Source of the DNA: Actinomycetes bacterium
Lineage (GTDB): Bacteria; Actinomycetota; Actinomycetes; Actinomycetales; Actinomycetaceae
Length of the DNA stretch: 21,123 bases
Direction of reading: 5' to 3'
NCBI GenBank assembly: GCA_023426345.1
Contig: JAFAAX010000103.1
Span: 1 to 21,123 of the forward strand
A model generated the notes under the pieces. The model was given only the letters and a program-made list of their open reading frames with translations. It searched no databases and was not told the DNA's origin. The translations under genes and the position numbers were made by a program. Of this stretch, positions 15,551 to 21,123 are shown one piece after another; within the stretch, counting starts at the first letter, position 1; every line of letters begins with the position of its first letter.

Positions 15551-16813
15551 GCGGCGCCGGGCGGCCCCGGCTCGCGCTGGCGACGCTGGTGGCCGCGCAC
15601 ACGATGGCCGCCGTCGGCAACACGATCACGGTGTTCGCCACGCCCTTCCTCATCCGCTCGCTGGGAGGCAGCGCCGCCCAGGTCGGGCTGGCCACCGCGG
15701 TGGCGACCGTCCCGGTGGTCTTCGGCGGCCCGCTGAGCGGCGTCCTCATCGACCGGGTGGGCGCGCGCCGCTTCAGCATCGCCTCCGACCTCGTCAGCGG
15801 CGCGACGGTGCTGGCCATCGCCGCCGGGGGCGCCCTGCCGCTGGGGGGGGCTCCTGGCGCTGCTGGCGCTCAGCGGCCTCTTCGACACGCCGGGCCAAAC
15901 GGCGCGGACCGTCCTGCTGCCCGCCCTGGCTCGGGCCGCGCGCCTGCCGCTGGAGCGCGCCGCCGGTCTGAGCTCCGGGGCCGAGCGGACCGCCGCGCTC
16001 ATCGGCGCTCCTGTGGCGGGCGCGCTGGTGGCCTCGATCGGCGTGGAGAGGACGTTCCTCGTCGACGCCGCGTCCTTCGCCCTCTCGGCGGGCCTCGTGG
16101 CGAGGATCCCCGCCGCCCTCGCGCGGCCCTCCCCCCTCCCCGCCGATCCGGCCGCGGGCGCCAGCGGCGTCGCGCACTACTGGCAGGACTTCCTCGATGG
16201 CCTGCGCACCCTCGTGCGCCGCCCGCTCCTGCGCGACATCGCCGTGATTGTCCTGATCTTCAACGCCCTGGACGCCGCTCGGTTCTTGGTCCTCCTCCCC
16301 CTGTACTCCCTGGACCGGCTCGGCGGGGCGAGCGCCGCAGGGCTCATCACCGGGGCCCTGGCGGGCGGGTCCGTGGCCGGCGCCGCCCTGTTCAGCGCCT
16401 GGGGCCACCGCCTGCCGCGCCGGACCGTGTTCATCGTGTGCTTCGCCCTGACCGGGGGCCCGCTCTCGGCGGCGTTCCTCCTCCAGGCGCCGCTGGGCGC
16501 GCTCGTGGCGCTCAGCGCCGCGACGGGTCTGTCCGGCGGCATGCTCAACCCGCTCATCAACACGCTGCGCCTGGAACTCACGCCGCCCCACCTGCTCGCC
16601 CGCGTCCAGAGCCTCATGATCGCGGTCGCCTGGGCGGGCATCCCCGTGGGATCCCTCCTGGCCGGCGTCGCCGCCGACCGCGTCGCCGTGCCGACCGTGT
16701 TCGGCATCGTCGGAGGCCTCTACGTCCTCACCGCCCTGGTCCCCCTGGCCGGGCCGTCCTGGCGCCTCATGGAGAGGCCGTCCGCACCGCGCGGGACGCC
16801 CTCGTCAGGGTGA
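15547..16813 (+). pseudogene. MFS drug exporter interrupted by a +1 frameshift in a G8 tract
   Basis: The gene starts at GTG 15547. The first 101 codons encode a normal MFS N-terminus: helix 1 from ALATLVAAHTMAAVGN, then the motif-A loop GPLSGVLIDRVGARR. At eight consecutive G (15843-15850) the homology jumps frame and resumes at 15851 with LLALLALSGLFDTPGQTARTVLLPALARAA. It then runs to TGA 16811-16813 through the remaining membrane helices. With seven G the frame is continuous and gives a 421-aa transporter of the macrolide/enterobactin-exporter-like MFS type. As printed, the first frame continues without a stop to 16878, giving a 443-aa nonsense chimera. This may be a sequencing error, a true mutation or a phase-variable tract. 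It is co-transcribed with the ArsR-type gene. The 3' end overlaps the M50 gene by 9 nt. Confidence 0.88.
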
Positions 16814-17542
16814 CGCCAGCGCGAGCGCCACGACGGGGAGCAGCGCGCGGACCGCCCACCCGGTGGGCGCGGCGATGAAGACCGCCATTAGCAGTTTCCA
16901 GGCCCACGCCGGGACGCGGGTGATCCGCGCCAACGCCGCCGGATCGTCCGCACGGCCGCCGCCGGCCACGACCGCCCCGAACTGGCGCCACGCGCCGACC
17001 AGGAGGACCATGCCGGCCCCCGCCACGACGGTCGACGTCGCGGCGACGTCGCCCGTCCACCACAGCGCCCCGACGCCCACCAGCCCCGCGGCCAGGACCG
17101 CCACGGTGAACAGGGAGCGCGAGCGCGCCAGGGCGGTGAGGAGCAGGACCAGGGCCGCCAACAGGACCGGATCCGCGCGCCCCGCCATCGCCGCCGCGAT
17201 CATCGCGGCCCCCACCAGCGCGGGCATGGGGTATCCGGCGAGCGTCGTGAGGACCAGTCCGGCTCCTCGGGGCCGGCCGGCGGTCACCGTGTGCCCCGAC
17301 ATGTCCGGGCTCACGGCGAACCCGGTGAAACGGCGCCCGCACAGCAGCCCCACCACGGCGTGCCCGAGCTCGTGGACGACCGTGACCAGGGGCCGCAGGA
17401 CCCTCCACAGGGGCGGGACCGCCACGATGACCGCCGCCGCGGCGAGAGCCGTCACCAGCCACGGGCCGGCGGGCACGGCCTGCGCGGCCACGGACTGGCC
17501 CAGTCTGTCCAGCAGATGGCTCCCGGCGTCGGTTCCCTCCAT
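16805..17542 (-). CDS. M50B-type membrane metalloprotease-like protein
   Basis: 245 aa from ATG 17542. The zinc-site motif HELGHAVVGLLCGRRF lies at about residues 57-72, with histidines and glutamate arranged HExxH, followed by the family-typical FAVSPDMSGHTV. Several hydrophobic segments before and after indicate an integral membrane protein with perhaps six helices. The M50B family is related to site-2 proteases but is mostly uncharacterised in Actinobacteria, and the second zinc-ligand motif (an NPDG-like sequence) is not obvious, so proteolytic activity is unproven. The gene is divergent from rbpA, with start codons 80 bp apart. Confidence 0.82.
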   Translation of the reverse strand: MEGTDAGSHLLDRLGQSVAAQAVPAGPWLVTALAAAAVIVAVPPLWRVLRPLVTVVHELGHAVVGLLCGRRFTGFAVSPDMSGHTVTAGRPRGAGLVLTTLAGYPMPALVGAAMIAAAMAGRADPVLLAALVLLLTALARSRSLFTVAVLAAGLVGVGALWWTGDVAATSTVVAGAGMVLLVGAWRQFGAVVAGGGRADDPAALARITRVPAWAWKLLMAVFIAAPTGWAVRALLPVVALALASP

Positions 17543-17567
17543 GGGATCATTCTCTTCGAGGACGCTG

Positions 17568-17593
17568 GGAATATCCGGTAGAATCCGGACGTT
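17568..17593 (+). promoter_or_regulatory. SigR-type promoter of rbpA (GGAAT-N18-GTT)
   Basis: GGAAT (17568-17572), exactly 18 bases, then GTT (17591-17593), about 30 bp upstream of ATG 17623. This is the consensus of the disulfide-stress sigma factor SigR/SigH, and in Streptomyces coelicolor rbpA is a known SigR target. TAGAAT (17579-17584) inside it could act as a housekeeping -10. Confidence 0.65.
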
Positions 17594-17599
17594 TGGCAA
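17570..17599 (-). promoter_or_regulatory. Possible promoter of the M50-type gene
   Basis: Minus-strand TTGCCA (17599-17594), an 18-bp spacer and GATATT (17575-17570), giving a leader of about 20 nt to ATG 17542. It lies directly on top of the SigR-type rbpA promoter, so the two would compete. Confidence 0.4.
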
Positions 17600-17622
17600 T
17601 GAGACGACGGTGAGGAGACACC

Positions 17623-17988
17623 ATGGCGGATCGGGCGCTTCGGGGCATGCAGATCGGCGCGAAGTCGATGGAGTCCGAGGAGGGCGTCGTCTTCGCGGAC
17701 CGGTTCACCGCCAGGTACCTGTGCCCCAACGGCCATGAGTTCGAGGTGACGTTCGCGGCCGAGGCCACCCCCCCGGCCACGTGGGAGTGCACCTGCGGCG
17801 CGACCGCGGAGATCGTCGGAGACATCCCGGAGGACGAGGACCAGAAGCCCACGAAGCCGGTGCGCACCCACTGGGACATGCTGCGCGAGCGTCGTTCCCT
17901 CGACGAACTCGAGCAGGTGCTCGACGAGCAGCTCACGCTGCTGCGCGAGGGCCGGCTGCGCCCGGAGGGCTCCTACCGCAAGCCCTGA
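17623..17988 (+). CDS. rbpA: RNA polymerase-binding protein RbpA
   Basis: 121 aa. RbpA is an essential or near-essential actinobacterial factor that binds the principal sigma factor and stabilises the open promoter complex. The start MADRALRGMQIGAKSMESEEG is characteristic. The zinc-binding core domain has C34, H38, C56 and C58 (LCPNGHEF, WECTCGA). The linker and sigma-interaction domain follow, with THWDMLRERRSLDELEQVLDEQL at about 82-104. ATG 17623 has GAGGAG (17612-17617) five bases upstream. The gene converges on ppm1 with a 16-nt overlap of the coding ends; the same neighbours converge in mycobacteria (Rv2050/Rv2051c). Stress induction through the SigR-type promoter is likely. Confidence 0.97.
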   Translation: MADRALRGMQIGAKSMESEEGVVFADRFTARYLCPNGHEFEVTFAAEATPPATWECTCGATAEIVGDIPEDEDQKPTKPVRTHWDMLRERRSLDELEQVLDEQLTLLREGRLRPEGSYRKP

Positions 17989-18719
17989 GCGATCCGGCGG
18001 ACCCCCCACCGGGTCACCAGCGACAGCTCCTCGGCGAAGATGCCGCCGGAGAGCTTGGACGCCCCGAAACGGCGCTCCTCGAAGGCGATCGGCACTTCGA
18101 CGACCACCGCACCGGATCGGACGGCCTCCCACGTCATCTCCACTTGGAATCCGTATCCGCGCGCGCCCACCCGGTCGAGGACACCCGAGCGGGCCAGCCA
18201 GTCGGCGCGGTAGACGCGGAACCCCGCCGTCGCATCGCGAACGCCCATCCCCAGCATCGCGCGGATGTAGAGATTGCCCGCGCGCGACAGCAGGCGGCGC
18301 GGCATCGGCCATCCGCGCACGGATCCGCCCCTCACCCACCGCGATCCGATGACCAGATCCGGGTGATCCGGGCCGGCCGTGCGCGCCAGGAGCCGACCGA
18401 GCTGCTCGGGCCGGTGCGACCCGTCGGCGTCCATCTGCGCCAGCGCCGTGGCGCCGCGCGCCAGGCCCCAGCGGAATCCGTCGACGTAGGCGCTGCCCAG
18501 CCCCGAGCGCGCCGGCCGGTGGAGGACCGCGATCCGCGGATCCGCCGCCGCGCGGGCGTCCGCCCACTCGCCCGTGCCGTCGGGCGACGCGTCGTCGACG
18601 ACGAGGACACGGACATCCGGCAGCGCGCCGAGCAGGCGGTCGAGCACCCCCGGCAGGGACTCGATCTCGTCGTAGGTGGGGACCACGACCAGCGTCGTCC
18701 CCGCGATCGCCGCGCTCAC
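17973..18719 (-). CDS. ppm1: Polyprenol-phosphate mannosyltransferase (Ppm1/DPM1-like)
   Basis: 248 aa from GTG 18719, which overlaps the lnt stop (GTGA). Family-2 glycosyltransferase: VVVPTYDEIESLP (11-23), VDDASPDGTG (41-50), metal-binding DAD in QMDADGSH (D97, D99), then the GFRVYR and FEERRFGASKLSGG segments of dolichol-phosphate mannose synthases. It should transfer mannose from GDP-mannose to a polyprenyl phosphate, giving the lipid donor for mannosylation of proteins or lipoglycans outside the membrane. There is no C-terminal membrane domain, so membrane recruitment may need a partner, perhaps Lnt. In M. tuberculosis the two activities are fused; here they are separate but translationally coupled. 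The frame is open upstream through lnt, but that is a shadow. Confidence 0.93.
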   Translation of the reverse strand: MSAAIAGTTLVVVPTYDEIESLPGVLDRLLGALPDVRVLVVDDASPDGTGEWADARAAADPRIAVLHRPARSGLGSAYVDGFRWGLARGATALAQMDADGSHRPEQLGRLLARTAGPDHPDLVIGSRWVRGGSVRGWPMPRRLLSRAGNLYIRAMLGMGVRDATAGFRVYRADWLARSGVLDRVGARGYGFQVEMTWEAVRSGAVVVEVPIAFEERRFGASKLSGGIFAEELSLVTRWGVRRIAQGLR

Positions 18720-20266
18720 GGGCGCCGCCTCTCCCGCCGGGCCAGGAGCGACGCGCCGGCCGAGGTGAGGGCGAGGACCACCGTGACGACGATGAGGACC
18801 CAGTCGGGGAAATCCGCCAGGCGCGCCGCGGGCGTGATCGTCGTGCGCAGCGGGACCTCCGCGACCAGGGAAGCGGCCACCTGTTTGCCCGACTGGGCGA
18901 TCACCGAGCCATCGGGCCGCACGATGACGGACGTCCCGTTCGTCGAGGCCTGGATCGCGGAGCGGGAGAACTCCATGGCGCGGAACCGCAGCATCTGCGC
19001 CTGCTGATCCGACTCGGCCGAGTCGACGAAGTGGTAGTTGTTCGTCGGGACGACGATGAGCTGCCCGCCCTCGCGCACGCCCGCGGACAGGAGCGGCTCG
19101 TAGGCCACTTCGAAGCAGATCCCCATCGCCATGGGCACCACCGACCCGTCCGCGACCGGGACGTCGAGCCGCGACGGGTTGTCGACGCCGACCATGTCGA
19201 CGTTGACCTGGGCGGCCTCGGTGGCCAGATGGGAGACGAAGCCCCTCCAGGGGATGTACTCGCCGAAGGGCACCGGATGCTGCTTGCCGTAGAATCCCGG
19301 GCGCAGTCCGCTGCCCGGCATCCACACACCGATCCAGTTCTCCCGCGTCTGGGAGTGGATCTCCTGCCAGCCGACGATCGTGGGCACGCCGAGCGCGTCG
19401 ACGGCGCCGCGGACCAGCTCCGCCGTCATCGCGTTGCCCCGCGGATCCTTGTCCACGGAGTCCTCCCCCCACACGACCAGATCGAGGTCCGCGCCGGAGT
19501 CGGCCAGCTGGTGGGCGACCCGCGCGTTGTTGCCCGTCACCTTCCCGGGCGTCAGGTAGGTCTGATCGCCGGGCTCCTCGACGTTGCCCTGCACGACGCC
19601 GACCCGCAGCGCGCCGTTCTGCTGGCCCGTGGGCACGGACACCGCCAGCGGCGCGACGAGGATGGCGATCGCGGCGGCCAGCACCGCCGGCCGCGTCCAC
19701 CAGTGCCCGGCCTCGTGGGCGGGGACCAGGGAGAACGCCCGGCGCAGGAGGACGGCCGAGGCCATGAGGAGCACGGAGACCAGCGCCTCGCCTCCCCAGG
19801 GGGCCAGGTGCCCCAGGGGGGCGTCGACCTGCGTGTAGGCGATGTTCGCCCACGGGAATCCGCCGAACGGCACGCGGGCGCGCAGCTGTTCGACACCCGC
19901 CCACGTCACGCCGAAGAGCAGGGCCTGCCCCCCGGGCGTCCGGGTCCAGCGCCACACGCGGGCCGCGGACACGGTCCATGCCCAGGCCGCCATCGGGATC
20001 ACCTGGGTGGCGGCCAGCGCCACCCACGGCAGCCATCCCCCCGTCGCGACGCGCACCCACTCGATGTGGGCCAGCCAGAAGCCGGCCCCCACGAGCGCCC
20101 CGTACCAGGCGGCGCGGCCCGCCGGCGCCCGATCGACCACCGCGACCAGGACGGCCAGGGACGGCGCCGTCAGCCACCACCAGTCGACTCCCGGGAACGA
20201 GGCCCACAGCCCGGCCGCCGCCACCGCGACGCACACGTAGTCGCGCGCCCGCCTCACCTCCGGCAT
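18716..20266 (-). CDS. lnt: Apolipoprotein N-acyltransferase Lnt
   Basis: 516 aa, full length for Lnt, which N-acylates the diacylglyceryl-cysteine of lipoproteins in the membrane. The N-terminal half (about 10-212) holds the membrane helices. The C-terminal half is a nitrilase-like domain beginning RVGVVQGNV (221-229). The catalytic triad is visible: E268 in VVWGEDS, K328 in YGKQHPVPFGEY and C384 in GICFE. A last membrane helix lies at about 484-505. ATG 20266 is preceded by a GAAGAGGGG ribosome site and begins 19 nt after the helicase stop, so helY, lnt and ppm1 form an operon. The presence of Lnt implies triacylated lipoproteins in this high-GC Gram-positive. Confidence 0.95.
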   Translation of the reverse strand: MPEVRRARDYVCVAVAAAGLWASFPGVDWWWLTAPSLAVLVAVVDRAPAGRAAWYGALVGAGFWLAHIEWVRVATGGWLPWVALAATQVIPMAAWAWTVSAARVWRWTRTPGGQALLFGVTWAGVEQLRARVPFGGFPWANIAYTQVDAPLGHLAPWGGEALVSVLLMASAVLLRRAFSLVPAHEAGHWWTRPAVLAAAIAILVAPLAVSVPTGQQNGALRVGVVQGNVEEPGDQTYLTPGKVTGNNARVAHQLADSGADLDLVVWGEDSVDKDPRGNAMTAELVRGAVDALGVPTIVGWQEIHSQTRENWIGVWMPGSGLRPGFYGKQHPVPFGEYIPWRGFVSHLATEAAQVNVDMVGVDNPSRLDVPVADGSVVPMAMGICFEVAYEPLLSAGVREGGQLIVVPTNNYHFVDSAESDQQAQMLRFRAMEFSRSAIQASTNGTSVIVRPDGSVIAQSGKQVAASLVAEVPLRTTITPAARLADFPDWVLIVVTVVLALTSAGASLLARRERRRP

Positions 20267-20285
20267 CGTCCCCTCTTCCCCGTCG

Positions 20286-21123
20286 TCATGCGGCCGACCA
20301 GGCGACCACGCCGCGCACCAGCAGGTCCCGGGCCCGTCGCGCGGATCGCGCGAGGTCCGGGCGGTCGACGTGACGCACCTGGTCGAGGAGGTCCATCACC
20401 TGGCGGACCCACCGCACGAAGTCTCCGCCCTGCAGGTCGGCCTCGTCCAACGCCGTGCCCAGCGCGGCGCCCGAGGCCCACGCGTGGACGGCGACCATCA
20501 GTCCGGGCTCCACCGCCGGCGGCGGGGCGGCGCCGGCGCGCGCCTCCGCGCGGCTCACGCGGTCCTGGGCGGCCCGGGTCGCCGCCCAGGCGCGCGCCAG
20601 GGGGCCGTCGGGTCCGCCGGGGAGCGCCGGATCGAGGTCCGGGTCCAGGTCCGACCGCGCGTCGAAGACCACCGTCGACGCGATGGCCGCCAGCTCCGGT
20701 CCGCTGAGGCCGTCCCAGGCTCCCGACCGGATGGCCTCCACCGTCACCAGATCGCGCTCGCCGAAGACCCGGCGCAACTGCTGCCCCGCCTCCGTCACCT
20801 CCTCGCCGTCGAGGAATCCGAGGTCGTCGAGGACCGCGCAGACGCGGTCGAATTCCTGGGCCACGGAGTTCGTGCGGGCCTCGATCGAGCGCGCGAGGTG
20901 CTCGTACTCGCGGCGCGCCCGCATCCAGGCGTGTCCGGCGGCCGCGTGCTGTTCGCGGTCCGGGCAACCGTGGACCGGGTGGGCGCGGATCCTGCGCCCC
21001 AGTTCCTCGATGCGCGCGTCCTCGGCGCGGCCCGGGCGGTCCGGGGGATCCTCCAGCGTCCCCGAGCGCACGAGGACCCGGAGGCGCTCGGCCAGGGCCG
21101 ACCGGTCGCGGCCGGTGCGGGCC
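20286..21123 (-). CDS. helY: Ski2/Mtr4-like DEAD/DEAH-box helicase HelY, C-terminal part (5' end outside window)
   Basis: About 278 codons of the C-terminus are visible and the frame is open to the right edge, so the ATPase motifs lie outside. The segment ELGRRIRAHPVHGCPDREQH followed by LARSIEARTNSVAQEFDRVCAVLDDLGFLDGEEVT is diagnostic of the actinobacterial HelY/Ski2-like C-terminal (DSHCT-type) domain. AWDGLSGPELAAIASTVVFDARSD belongs to the same fold. These proteins are predicted RNA helicases acting in RNA turnover or processing; the exact substrate is not known here. It is the promoter-proximal visible gene of the helY-lnt-ppm1 operon. Confidence 0.9.
   Translation of the reverse strand, partial: ARTGRDRSALAERLRVLVRSGTLEDPPDRPGRAEDARIEELGRRIRAHPVHGCPDREQHAAAGHAWMRARREYEHLARSIEARTNSVAQEFDRVCAVLDDLGFLDGEEVTEAGQQLRRVFGERDLVTVEAIRSGAWDGLSGPELAAIASTVVFDARSDLDPDLDPALPGGPDGPLARAWAATRAAQDRVSRAEARAGAAPPPAVEPGLMVAVHAWASGAALGTALDEADLQGGDFVRWVRQVMDLLDQVRHVDRPDLARSARRARDLLVRGVVAWSAA

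Noticed and set aside
17973..20234. A single frame that would join an upstream extension to Ppm1, suggesting an Lnt-Ppm1 fusion
   Set aside because: The upstream part is out of frame with Lnt and lacks any domain. The true Lnt ends in a GTGA overlap with the Ppm1 start at 18719.

Overview
The window is very GC-rich throughout and carries several genes that are close to signatures of Actinobacteria: RbpA, a GarA/OdhI-type FHA protein, the DUF881-Sbp-DUF881 trio, an FtsR-type and a second MerR regulator, a dolichol-phosphate-mannose-synthase-like Ppm1, and a HelY-type helicase. Mycobacterial order is partly kept (compare Rv1823-Rv1825-Rv1827-Rv1828-Rv1830 and Rv2050/Rv2051c). Lnt and Ppm1 are separate proteins, and gcvH and the bifunctional-nuclease gene are missing. 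An Actinomycetaceae-like organism (Actinomyces/Schaalia type) is my best guess; that is inference, not proof.

Layout. (1) 1-2536: the N-terminal part of an AlkZ-like winged-helix protein (GTG start at 533, minus), divergent from a stand-alone LigD-type polymerase (625-1563), then a zinc-free MDR oxidoreductase. (2) 2537-5670, minus strand: murE and then der, separated by a hairpin. (3) 5736-10025, plus strand: DUF881, sbp, DUF881, garA, ftsR, a second merR and an acylphosphatase, a conserved actinobacterial growth/division and metabolic-signalling neighbourhood. (4) 10022-12281: a lidless Hsp70-like ATPase on the minus strand, divergent from a YgjV-like membrane protein that seems fused to an acetyltransferase-like domain. 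(5) 12389-16813: an apparent accessory resistance cassette. A UvrA-like protein lacking the UvrB-binding region is divergent from an ArsR-type regulator and an MFS exporter. The exporter is frameshifted at a run of eight G. (6) 16805-21123: an M50-type membrane protease divergent from rbpA, then the helY-lnt-ppm1 operon on the minus strand, converging on rbpA.

Regulation can be read in places. Many first genes have a TAnnnT hexamer 6-8 nt before the start codon, as expected for leaderless transcripts. Genes inside operons instead have strong AGGAGG-like ribosome sites or GTGA/ATGA overlaps. rbpA has an exact GGAAT-N18-GTT element, the SigR-type promoter pattern. The ArsR-type regulator probably controls its own cassette through overlapping inverted repeats in its promoter spacer. 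Three convergent pairs abut or overlap by a few bases, and rbpA/ppm1 overlap by 16 nt. A near-identical hairpin lies just after both murE and the uvrA-like gene.

I saw no tRNA, rRNA, CRISPR array or insertion sequence. Every stretch longer than about 130 nt is accounted for by a gene.
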